From Candidatus Uhrbacteria bacterium RIFCSPLOWO2_02_FULL_49_11 (GTDB taxonomy: Bacteria; Patescibacteriota; Patescibacteriia; 2-02-FULL-49-11): 11,486 nt of DNA. The stretch is taken from contig MGER01000011.1 of NCBI GenBank assembly GCA_001791465.1, forward strand, positions 1,657 to 13,142. Direction: 5' to 3'. The translations under genes were made by a program, and so were the position numbers. Positions 6,042-11,486 of the stretch are shown one piece after another. How positions within the stretch are numbered: the first letter of the stretch is position 1; each line of letters opens with the position of its first letter. Below the pieces are notes generated by a model, which had not been told where the DNA came from, ran no database searches, and was given only the letters and a program-made list of their open reading frames with translations.

Positions 6042-8765
6042 CTATAGAGGTGGCGCTTTTTCGACATGCGGACTACCGCCGTACTCGAGGATCACCACGT
6101 CGCGCCGCGCCAATTGCCCAGAGAGCAAAAATTGCGCTATTGGGTCTTCCACCCGCTCTTGGATGAGGCGCCGCAATGGCCGCGCGCCATACGCAGGATC
6201 AAACCCTTCGCGCGCAAGATCCATCACGGCCACGTCTTCTACTTTAAGCCCAATTCCTTTCTCGTTCAAATCGCGCTCAATGCGAGAAAGCATAAGGCGC
6301 GCAATCGCCTGGACATCAGTGACTGAGAGCGGCTTGAATACCACCACGCCGTCGAACCGGTTCAGAAGCTCTGGCCTGAATCTCTTTGGCAGCTCATTTT
6401 GGATAAGTTCGATCTTGATCTTCTCAATCGCGTCACCTGCGCGCAACATGGAAAGGATGATTTCCGCGCCCGCATTCGAAGTGCCGATGATAATGGTATT
6501 GGTGAAATTAACCGTCCTGCCATGCGCGTCCGTCAGCCGCCCGTCCTCAAGCACTTGCAGGAAAAGGTTAAGAACGTCGCCCGACGCTTTTTCAAATTCA
6601 TCCAGCACCACCAATGAAAACGGCTGTTTGCGGACCGCTTCTGTAAGATAGCCAAACGCGCCTGCTGCCACGCTTCCCAGTAACTTATCCAGCGCATCAG
6701 CCCCTTGGTATTCCGACATATCGAGCCGCACCATGGCGCGCTCGTCCCCGTAATACACTTCGGCAACCGCGCGCGCCACTTCCGTCTTCCCCACCCCGGT
6801 GGGCCCCAGGAAAAGAAATGATGCAATTGGGCGTTTCCGGTCTCGGAGCTCTGTCCTCCCGCGGCGTATCGCATTTGCCACGAGAGTCACCGCTTCCTCT
6901 TGGTCGATGATGCGCTCATGCAGACGCGCCTCAAGCGCCAAGAGGAGCGAACCTTCATGTTCGGAAATGGTGGTGAGCGGCACATGGGTTTTTTCCGAAA
7001 CCACCGCGGCAACGTCCTCCGGATGCACCACTGACCACTCTTTGCGCTCTTCGCGCACCGCCTCCCCTGACTCTTCCATGAGGTGGATTGCCTTATCAGG
7101 CATATGGCCTTCAATGAGATACCGCAGCGACAGGTCTACAATCTTTTCAAGCGCAGGGTAGGAAAAATAAATTTTCAGCCTCCCTTCAATAGAGGGCGCT
7201 TTTGATTCAAGCACCCGGATGGTTTGCTCGCGGTCCGTTTCGCCTATATCCACCCTTGAGAGCAGCCGCCCCAAGGGCGACGTTTCAATAAAGGTGCGCG
7301 CTTCCTGCGGAGTCGTGGTCGCAATGACGAATAGCTGTTTGTGCTCTAATAGTTCCGCGATAATCCCCGCGATGTCAAACGCCGCGCCTCCTGCGGAACG
7401 CGTCCCCACAAGGGTATGCACATTCTCGATCACGAGGATAACATTGCCTGCTTTCCGTATTTCCCGCGTCATCTTAAGGAGCGCTTCCTCCATGCCGCCC
7501 AATGTCCCTCCCCCTGCCACGAGCGCAGGCACGGAAAGTTCCACTAAGCGCTTATCCGCCAAAATACGCGGCACTTCCTCTGACGCCATCGCGTCAGCAA
7601 TGTGTCCGACAACCGATGATTTCCCCGCGCCTTCCTCGCCCACCAAGAGCGCCCCCTGTTCGCCAGCAGATAAGACACGAAAAAGCTCGCTCACTTCGCG
7701 TTCACGCCCCACCGCTACGGGTAAGGCTCCCGCGCGCGCATACATAGTGAGGTCGCGCGAACACCTATCAAGCAAAGGGGTCGCCACCGACGTATAGGTG
7801 CGGTTCATCGCCCCTTTGGGTTTATAGGCTGCCCGCCGCGCAAAATGACGAGCGCGTCTCACAAGCTCCCGATGGAGCTCTATCCACTCCGCGACGTGCA
7901 CGATAGCGCGTTCAGTAATTTCAAGATCAGTAAATACTGCATAAGGGTCGGCGCAGGCGGGAGCGGCGAGCGCAATGAAGAGATCAGTCGGTTTCACGCG
8001 CGCATGCCTCCGCAGATATGCGCCCTTGAATGCATTCAGCAGCATCACGTAGCATTCTTGGGAAACACGGGGCGCGCCCGTCCCAAACGCTTTCCGCGCG
8101 AGAAGGTGTTTCACCTTTTCCGCAAAAAGCGTCCCATCAATGGAGAGCCGCGACAACATCAGGCCAATGCTTGGGTCGCTCACCGCGCTGGCGAGGATAT
8201 GAATAGACGAGAACTCCTGGGCGTTCAAACGTTTCGCAAATTCGTAGGAATGCTCAATAATGCGCTGCGCCGCTTCCGTGAAAAACGGCGCAATGTCCTG
8301 CGCATATCTCCCGCGCGCAAACCAATTTCCCTTCATGGCTGATTTCGCAATTTGTTTTCTCAAATCAGCCCCCTTCTGCTGTTCACTGATGAAGCGGTAC
8401 ATAAGATACGACGCGGCAAGCACGCCGATCCACACCATGACTGCCGCCACATCGCTGCCATAGAATAGATGCCTTGCCACCGCCGCATAGTCATCTTGGG
8501 CACGCACGATCAGATATCCTAACGATATCACCGCACACGCGACCACGAGGAACATCGCGCTCCCGATCCCGAGCCGCACCGCCCTGCCTACTTCATCCGC
8601 CATAATGCGCAGGGAGGAAACCGGCCGTGCCCAGCAGAACACCTTCCCCTCATATTCCCATACCGCGCCGGTTCCGAAACACAATGCGCAGCGTGACGGC
8701 TCCTTGCCGCGATGCGCGCAGGGGTGGGGATTTAGACTGTCATTTTGTTGAGGTTGCGTAGACAC
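6042..8765 (-). CDS. Membrane-anchored ClpC-like double AAA+ ATPase with degenerate pore loops
   Basis: A 907-residue protein starting at a GTG with GAGAG upstream. Residues 16-44 are Cys-rich (C16, C26, C29, C44; CALCFGTG resembles the DnaJ zinc repeat CxxCxGxG). Two transmembrane helices follow at about 67-87 and 106-123. A Clp_N-like region spans about 160-300. AAA domain 1 has Walker A GEEGAGKS (376-383). Its Walker B is VILVIEN (442-448), so the usual DE pair is EN. Its KYRG pore loop is replaced by GTLG. AAA domain 2 has Walker A GPTGVGKT (654-661), an intact Walker B VVLDE (719-723), the arginine-finger region FRPELLNRFD and sensor 2 GARPLRR. The GYVG pore loop is lost (AGAFG in a shortened segment, about 697-705), and no LGF-type ClpP-docking loop is visible. 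Family membership is secure. A membrane-tethered remodelling or scaffold role, not ClpP-fed proteolysis, is my inference. It lies 14 bases after the upstream membrane-protein gene. Confidence 0.92.
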   Translation of the reverse strand: MSTQPQQNDSLNPHPCAHRGKEPSRCALCFGTGAVWEYEGKVFCWARPVSSLRIMADEVGRAVRLGIGSAMFLVVACAVISLGYLIVRAQDDYAAVARHLFYGSDVAAVMVWIGVLAASYLMYRFISEQQKGADLRKQIAKSAMKGNWFARGRYAQDIAPFFTEAAQRIIEHSYEFAKRLNAQEFSSIHILASAVSDPSIGLMLSRLSIDGTLFAEKVKHLLARKAFGTGAPRVSQECYVMLLNAFKGAYLRRHARVKPTDLFIALAAPACADPYAVFTDLEITERAIVHVAEWIELHRELVRRARHFARRAAYKPKGAMNRTYTSVATPLLDRCSRDLTMYARAGALPVAVGREREVSELFRVLSAGEQGALLVGEEGAGKSSVVGHIADAMASEEVPRILADKRLVELSVPALVAGGGTLGGMEEALLKMTREIRKAGNVILVIENVHTLVGTRSAGGAAFDIAGIIAELLEHKQLFVIATTTPQEARTFIETSPLGRLLSRVDIGETDREQTIRVLESKAPSIEGRLKIYFSYPALEKIVDLSLRYLIEGHMPDKAIHLMEESGEAVREERKEWSVVHPEDVAAVVSEKTHVPLTTISEHEGSLLLALEARLHERIIDQEEAVTLVANAIRRGRTELRDRKRPIASFLFLGPTGVGKTEVARAVAEVYYGDERAMVRLDMSEYQGADALDKLLGSVAAGAFGYLTEAVRKQPFSLVVLDEFEKASGDVLNLFLQVLEDGRLTDAHGRTVNFTNTIIIGTSNAGAEIILSMLRAGDAIEKIKIELIQNELPKRFRPELLNRFDGVVVFKPLSVTDVQAIARLMLSRIERDLNEKGIGLKVEDVAVMDLAREGFDPAYGARPLRRLIQERVEDPIAQFLLSGQLARRDVVILEYGGSPHVEKAPPL

Positions 8766-8779
8766 AGACAGCTCTCACG

Positions 8780-9151
8780 TTATGAGGTGCGATAAAACGA
8801 GATGAGGAAATATGCGGCGCCGAGCGGGAGTGCGATATAGAGCGCGAGCGCGACCATATAGAGCACAAGCCACAAAAAAAACTGCACGAAGCGGAATGTT
8901 AAAATAATAATGCGCGCGACAAAACTAATAGCGCGCCCCGCAAGGGAGTAATCCGCGTACATGGGCGTGAACATGCTTTTGAGCCACGGCCCCAACCCAA
9001 AGTCAAACCATTCATTGGCAATGCCTCTCCCCACCCACTTAAGGACTGTCCATAATCCAAGAGTGCACCACCACGTCGGCCAGGTAAAAATGTCCAGCAG
9101 GACATCAACCACGACCAGCCTCACAACATGGATTGCGAGCGATGTGCGCAT
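8780..9151 (-). CDS. Small integral membrane protein upstream of clpC
   Basis: A 123-residue protein starting 2 bases after the recO stop. There is a hydrophobic N-terminal part (residues 5-40, with WPTWW), a soluble-looking middle (NEWFDFGLGPWLKSMFTPMY, 47-66), and a long hydrophobic stretch (about 74-117) able to form one or two membrane helices. I recall similar 'FGL..WLK..F.PMY' proteins beside the membrane-type ClpC in Candidate Phyla Radiation genomes, but no function is known to me. Its position between recO and clpC, with almost no spacing, and its membrane nature suggest a partner of the ClpC-like ATPase in the membrane. It could equally be an unrelated co-transcribed protein. Confidence 0.78.
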   Translation of the reverse strand: MRTSLAIHVVRLVVVDVLLDIFTWPTWWCTLGLWTVLKWVGRGIANEWFDFGLGPWLKSMFTPMYADYSLAGRAISFVARIIILTFRFVQFFLWLVLYMVALALYIALPLGAAYFLISFYRTS

Positions 9152-9153
9152 AA

Positions 9154-9807
9154 TTATTGTTTCAGCGACATAAGAAATTGCTCTGGAAGAAGAAGAGAGG
9201 AGATGCCAATGCTGTCTGAAAATATATGGCCTATGCGCTCATGCAGGGCTTTTTGCATAGGGATAAGCAGTTGACCTGCCTCGATAAGCGTAGCGGCACG
9301 TGATGATTGATGGAGTAATTCTTCCCCCTGCTTTCCATTATACGCCACCTCCCGCTCCACGCGATAGCCAAGACAGTCCAGGAGGCGCGCCGCGAACGCG
9401 AGGCGCAGAGAAGGGAAAATTTTTTCCGCTATAGAAACATTATTAAACGTGCGCAAATATTCAAGGCAGAGATGGAAGATTCGCTCATCCGCGACTCCTG
9501 GTTTCAGAGCGCCCTGCAAAACCGCCAAACCCCACGCCGCGTAGCCTTGCCTTCTGCAATCGTGCCAAAGATGAGAAAAAGTCTCATCCGCCTCGACGCC
9601 AATAATGCGATCGGCAAACCTGCTCACCAAGGTAAGGGAAAGAAGCCGGTAAGGGGTAAGCTTCGGTCCCAGTTTCGAGCGCATCCGCGCGGCGCCGACC
9701 GCATGCGCGGTCACCTGCCCCTTCTCTTTAGTGAGCAAAAGAAAAGATCTCCCCCACTCTCGGTAAGGCGCGCTCGAGAGGATAATCGCGGGAGTGGTGT
9801 AGTACAT
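9154..9807 (-). CDS. recO: DNA repair protein RecO, short form
   Basis: From the ATG at 9807 the protein has 217 residues. The N-terminal OB fold is recognisable: MYYTTPAIILSS...REWGRSFLLLTKEKGQVTAHAVGAAR, then RSKLGPKLTPYRLLSLTLV, matching RecO's 'T.AIVL......D.....LT...G......G.R...SKL...L.P'. The C-terminal part is helical and lacks the four-cysteine zinc finger of many RecO proteins. RecO binds single-stranded DNA and RecR to load RecA at gaps. The frame extends to a GTG at 9852, which has AAAGG just upstream but adds 15 residues (VWIYADIFILF...) not typical of RecO; I prefer 9807. It is the first gene of the five-gene run ending with the beta-CASP RNase. Identification rests mainly on the N-terminus. 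Confidence 0.82.
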   Translation of the reverse strand: MYYTTPAIILSSAPYREWGRSFLLLTKEKGQVTAHAVGAARMRSKLGPKLTPYRLLSLTLVSRFADRIIGVEADETFSHLWHDCRRQGYAAWGLAVLQGALKPGVADERIFHLCLEYLRTFNNVSIAEKIFPSLRLAFAARLLDCLGYRVEREVAYNGKQGEELLHQSSRAATLIEAGQLLIPMQKALHERIGHIFSDSIGISSLLLPEQFLMSLKQ

Positions 9808-9891
9808 AACACTATAACGAAATAATATGAAAATATCTGCGTAGATCCACACGACAACCTTTCTGCATTATCATGTTCCATACTCTCATGG

Positions 9892-9903
9892 TAACAATTG
9901 TTA
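9892..9903. promoter_or_regulatory. 12-bp palindrome upstream of recO, possible operator
   Basis: TAACAATTGTTA is a perfect 12-bp palindrome about 85-95 bases upstream of the recO ATG and 34 bases from the terminator of the preceding unit. On the minus strand a TTGACT (9923-9918) lies just upstream and could be a -35 box, but no good -10 box sits at 16-18 bases. The palindrome is therefore noted as a possible regulator site in the recO promoter region, with no known factor. Confidence 0.25.
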
Positions 9904-9936
9904 ACTCACACGTAAACAGTCAACAATTCAAAATCA

Positions 9937-9963
9937 AATTCAAAACAGCCCCAAGTAAAGGCT
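9937..9963 (-). terminator. Intrinsic terminator before recO (end of the PaaX-like/MNT unit)
   Basis: On the minus strand the transcript would read AGCCTT-TACTT-GGGGCT followed by GTTTTGAATTT, a 6-bp stem with two G-U pairs, a 5-base loop and a moderate U-tract. It ends the transcription unit of the PaaX-like gene and the decayed MNT gene, and separates it from recO. It shares its GGGGCTGTTTT half with the stronger terminator at 11311-11343. Confidence 0.55.
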
Positions 9964-9985
9964 ATCATCGTCGAATAAACGTGTA

Positions 9986-10149
9986 TCACACTAAGTCAAG
10001 GAGCGCCCGACTCTTCCCAAGATCAACTGACTAAAAATCAATACCGCTTCCTGTCCCCCCTCTTCTCTCGCCAACGAACCAAACACCGCCGCTTTCGTCA
10101 CCCCCTAACACTTTTATACAGGTACGATCCTCTTTTTTACCGTTTGCAT
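9986..10149 (-). pseudogene. Decayed minimal nucleotidyltransferase (MNT domain) gene
   Basis: From an ATG at 10149 the minus strand reads MQTVKKRIVPV, then a stop (TAA, 10116-10114), KC, and a stop (TAG, 10107-10105). It then continues in the same frame as GVTKAAVFGSLAREEG. One missing G in the G-run (plus-strand C-run 10055-10060) shifts the frame, after which it reads TGSGIDF, a stop (TAG, 10033-10031), SVDLGKSRALLDLV and a stop. With that single base restored, the spacing GS-LAREEGGTGS-GID is exactly the family's GSX10DXD, with the first aspartate changed to glycine. The flanks also match the family pattern '(K)RIVPVL..YGV..A.VFGS.ARGE' and 'DF.V..D.G.S..LLDLV'. Three in-frame stops, a frameshift, a lost catalytic acid and no C-terminal third make it a dead gene. 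A 36-aa open stretch (9991-10101) is all that remains readable. It resembles the mntA class elsewhere in this window but is not a copy of it. Confidence 0.8.
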
Positions 10150-10234
10150 GGTCTCAGATGACTGAAAGAGGATCATCTCTTCACGAATGATATAACGTGT
10201 TTCACATCTCGCTCACCTTTCTCCTCACGGTACC

Positions 10235-10270
10235 GGGATCAATATCTGACGATCGTCAATAATTGATCCC
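10235..10270. repeat. 36-bp palindromic element, copy 1
   Basis: An imperfect 36-bp palindrome: outer arms GGGATCAA / TTGATCCC and a perfect inner core TGACGATCGTCA. It lies 11 bases past the stop of the PaaX-like gene. On the minus strand it is 85 bases upstream of the ATG of the decayed MNT gene and 27 bases upstream of a GCGAGATG also found downstream of copy 3. With copies 2 and 3 it is best read as an operator-type site, probably for the PaaX-like protein (inference). Confidence 0.8.
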
Positions 10271-10281
10271 TCACCTGCCGG

Positions 10282-10848
10282 TCAAACACCAAGCAAGTTG
10301 CCAAACTTATGCTCCATAATATCCATACCATCAAATGAATCAACGATCACATACCGCACATATTTTCCGACTCCGTAATACTCGACAATCGCATTGATCT
10401 CACTCCGACACTCAAAAGGATGCACCCAGACGCTTAAGTTCAAATATTGAAATCCTATATGTTCCAATTTCCCCCGTAATGAGTTGCGCGCCCGCCGATA
10501 CTGTTCGGGGATGTCGAACACGACCATACGCCACTTCCCATCCCACTTGACAGGCTTCGGGATTAAAATTTCCTCGATCATCTTTTTTTCAAGCTGATCT
10601 CTCCCCTCTTTCGTAAGCTCAAATTTCCAGGCGCTTTTCTCTCCCAACGATCGAATACAGCCTCTTTTCTCAAGCCGTCGTAAGGCGGTACGCACCTGGC
10701 GACGGGGATATTCGCCAAAACTTCTTCTCCCCCTCAACAACTGCACTACATTGGGCGCCATGAATGCTACCGTGAGCATTCCTACCGCTTCAAGTACTTT
10801 CCAAATAACGCTTATCACTTCTTGCTTTCTCTCTTTATTCATCTTCAT
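10282..10848 (-). CDS. PaaX-like transcriptional regulator with a Cas2-like domain (not CRISPR-associated)
   Basis: A 188-residue protein. Residues about 10-90 form a winged-helix region (basic helix RRQVRTALRRLEKRGCIRSL, then the wing SAWKFELTKEGRDQL). From 101 it has KWDGKWRMVVFDIPEQYRRA, then LRGKLEHIGFQYLNLSVWVHP, the ferredoxin-like Cas2/PaaX-C core. Such proteins are often labelled 'Cas2' automatically, but the DNA-binding N-terminus and lack of any cas gene or array point to a regulator. PaaX itself is a repressor that binds inverted repeats and responds to phenylacetyl-CoA; the ligand here is unknown. The gene sits between two copies of a 36-bp palindrome, one 33 bases before its ATG, which suggests self-regulation. 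AGGAAAGGG lies 13-21 bases before the ATG, and a second in-frame ATG at 10842 is possible. Confidence 0.85.
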   Translation of the reverse strand: MKMNKERKQEVISVIWKVLEAVGMLTVAFMAPNVVQLLRGRRSFGEYPRRQVRTALRRLEKRGCIRSLGEKSAWKFELTKEGRDQLEKKMIEEILIPKPVKWDGKWRMVVFDIPEQYRRARNSLRGKLEHIGFQYLNLSVWVHPFECRSEINAIVEYYGVGKYVRYVIVDSFDGMDIMEHKFGNLLGV

Positions 10849-10881
10849 ATTAATATTATTCCCTTTCCTGTGCCCACTTCA

Positions 10882-10917
10882 GGGATCAACATCTGACGAT
10901 CGTCAATGTATGATCCC
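10882..10917. repeat. 36-bp palindromic element, copy 2 (candidate autoregulatory operator)
   Basis: The second copy has the same outer arms GGGATCA / TGATCCC and the same core TGACGATCGTCA as copy 1, with changes confined to the linkers. It lies 33 bases upstream of the PaaX-like ATG on the minus strand, where an operator of its promoter would be expected. On that strand the core contains TTGACG, which could double as a -35 box, but no good -10 box follows at the normal distance. Confidence 0.8.
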
Positions 10918-10920
10918 TTT

Positions 10921-10939
10921 AAGGAGAAGCGCTCTCCTT
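10921..10939. repeat. Perfect 7-bp hairpin next to palindrome copy 2
   Basis: AAGGAGA / TCTCCTT arms enclose AGCGC, a perfect 7-bp stem with a 5-base loop, 3 bases from the palindrome and upstream of the PaaX-like gene on the minus strand. There is no T-run on the minus side, so it is not a standard terminator in that direction. It contains a Shine-Dalgarno-like AAGGAGA, but no start codon sits at a suitable distance. Role unknown. Confidence 0.35.
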
Positions 10940-11063
10940 TATCTCTATTTCCTTTGCTCTCAACTATTTTGTAGTATTCTGAGAATGGGAATGGATGGTC
11001 GTGAATCCCGCACTATAGCATTATGGGTGCGGCTTCTGGTTTAGCGCTTCGTGTGGAAATCGC

Positions 11064-11180
11064 TCATTCCTCCGCGGGCTTACCAGGGGCTTCCTGTGGT
11101 GCGGGGCGAACATTCACGTTGTGGTGAAAAATTATCTGTTCGTCATGCGTCTCTCCTTTATTCACACACAGATAGCCCAT
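11064..11180 (-). CDS. Possible 38-aa small protein downstream of palindrome copy 3
   Basis: From an ATG at 11180 the minus strand encodes MGYLCVNKGETHDEQIIFHH, continuing NVNVRPAPQEAPGKPAEE to a TGA. The tail is rich in Pro, Ala and Glu and reads like a real, disordered C-terminus. The start lies 30 bases after palindrome copy 3, almost the same spacing as for the PaaX-like gene. Promoter-like TTGATC (inside the palindrome arm), 17 bases and TACGAT would yield a near-leaderless message. Against it: an internal AAAGGAGAG followed by ATG points to a competing 4-codon frame (11142-11128). The same frame also continues past its TGA with one further stop for about 70 codons, so this could be a decayed gene. 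I do not recognise the protein. Low confidence that it is translated. Confidence 0.3.
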   Translation of the reverse strand: MGYLCVNKGETHDEQIIFHHNVNVRPAPQEAPGKPAEE

Positions 11181-11210
11181 CTCGCACTAATCGTACCATT
11201 TTCCAATTTA

Positions 11211-11246
11211 GGGATCAATATTCGACGATCGTCAATTCTTGATCCC
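11211..11246. repeat. 36-bp palindromic element, copy 3
   Basis: The third copy has perfect outer arms GGGATCAA / TTGATCCC. Its core is GACGATCGTC, two bases shorter in perfect symmetry than in the other copies. It lies 30 bases upstream of the possible 38-aa ORF on the minus strand. The total length of 36 bp is identical in all three copies, which argues for selection on the DNA site. No direct duplication of flanking DNA is seen around it. Confidence 0.8.
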
Positions 11247-11310
11247 TTATAAAAGTAAAATCCCATATCCTACTACCGAGGTAAAAATGATCTACTCCCC
11301 CCACAGTATA

Positions 11311-11343
11311 AATAATAATAAAACAGCCCCTGTTAAAGAGGCT
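11311..11343 (-). terminator. Strong intrinsic terminator, minus strand
   Basis: The minus-strand transcript reads AGCCTCT-TTAAC-AGGGGCT followed by GTTTTATTATTATT, a 7-bp GC-rich stem with a 5-base loop and a U-rich tail. It lies 11 bases past the stop of the reading frame that enters from the right edge of the window (11355), so it probably ends that upstream transcription unit and insulates the palindrome cassette. Confidence 0.75.
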
Positions 11344-11354
11344 GCGGTCTTCAA

Positions 11355-11486
11355 TTAGCGGGAAGTGAAGAATGAGCGCATCAATATAATAAGCCAAAAT
11401 GTATTTGCTTCCCTCGCTGTTAGAAACCAAACTCTATGTCCTCTCCCCCCAATGTGACCTGTGCATGTCGCGTGGACGCCACTTCT
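11355..11486 (-). CDS. Possible C-terminal fragment of an unknown protein (cut by window edge)
   Basis: On the minus strand one frame is open from the edge for 43 codons to a TAA at 11355. It contains HIGGRGHRVWFLTAREANTF and ends WLIILMRSFFTSR. I do not recognise it. Support comes mainly from the strong terminator placed 11 bases after the stop codon and from the edge-to-stop openness, which is only mildly unlikely by chance. Another frame over the same DNA (from TTG at 11430) runs through the terminator and is less likely. Confidence 0.3.
   Translation of the reverse strand, partial: RSGVHATCTGHIGGRGHRVWFLTAREANTFWLIILMRSFFTSR

Noticed and set aside
7219..7797. Long plus-strand ORFs antisense to clpC (also 6163-6651, 6799-7161 and 7845-8342)
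   Set aside because: Antisense frames of GC-richer codons in a clear AAA+ gene; Ser/Arg/Pro-rich translations without family features.
10845..11066. Readthrough of the small-ORF frame, with UGA recoded as in SR1/Gracilibacteria, to give a long protein
   Set aside because: A TAG also interrupts the frame. UGA is clearly used as a stop in hepT and in the PaaX-like gene, so the genome does not recode UGA. The remaining openness is not significant.
10235..11246. CRISPR array: 36-bp repeats near a Cas2-like gene
   Set aside because: Repeat length fits, but there are only three copies at start-to-start distances of 647 and 329 bases, with a gene between two of them. There is no spacer periodicity and no cas1 or effector. 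The Cas2-like protein has a winged-helix DNA-binding N-terminus typical of PaaX.
11215..11430. 71-aa minus-strand ORF (TTG start) near the right edge
   Set aside because: It runs straight through the strong terminator and into palindrome copy 3, so it is unlikely to be a gene.
9853..11486. tRNA or other structured RNA gene in the sparse region
   Set aside because: No T-loop consensus, CCA end or cloverleaf pairing was found on either strand; visible stems are explained by the terminators, the palindromes and a short hairpin.

Overview
The window looks like a chromosome segment of a Candidate Phyla Radiation (Patescibacteria, Parcubacteria-like) bacterium. This is inferred from gene content only. 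It has a ClpC-like AAA+ ATPase with N-terminal membrane helices, flanked by two small membrane proteins of types I associate with that group. It also has a shortened RecO, single-chain glycyl-tRNA synthetase, and a PaaX-like protein with a Cas2 fold of the sort often mis-annotated as Cas2 in those genomes. Every convincing gene is on the minus strand. No tRNA, rRNA, CRISPR array or intact mobile element was seen.

Layout, read on the minus strand from high to low coordinates. (1) 11486-9850 is an accessory cassette: a possible C-terminal CDS fragment with a good terminator, then three copies of a 36-bp palindrome. The copies sit just upstream of a possible 38-aa ORF, of the PaaX/Cas2-like regulator gene, and of a decayed minimal nucleotidyltransferase (MNT) gene. 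A second, similar terminator closes the region. (2) 9807-4304 is a tight five-gene run: recO, small membrane protein, membrane-tethered ClpC-like ATPase, small coiled-coil membrane protein, beta-CASP metallo-beta-lactamase RNase. (3) 4066-2936 is a strikingly AT-rich two-gene block, an isochorismatase-like hydrolase and a CYTH (CyaB-like) phosphohydrolase/cyclase. It abuts the 3' remnant of an ABC exporter (2903-2721), so it looks like acquired DNA. (4) 2650-2450 is a GC-rich non-coding stretch of nested inverted repeats. (5) 2369-336 holds the MntA/HepT toxin-antitoxin pair followed by glyS, whose best start overlaps the hepT stop as ATGA. (6) The window ends inside an M16 zinc peptidase gene (259-1), separated from glyS by a short REP-like hairpin.

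The most interesting parts are four. The palindrome/PaaX-like cassette looks like a self-regulating local regulon with a dead MNT gene. The ClpC-like protein has lost both pore-loop aromatic motifs and the first-domain Walker B acids while keeping a membrane anchor and a Cys-rich N-terminus. A tRNA synthetase gene appears translationally coupled to a HepT toxin gene. The AT-rich island sits beside a truncated transporter gene. Family assignments rest on motifs read by eye; no database search was possible.
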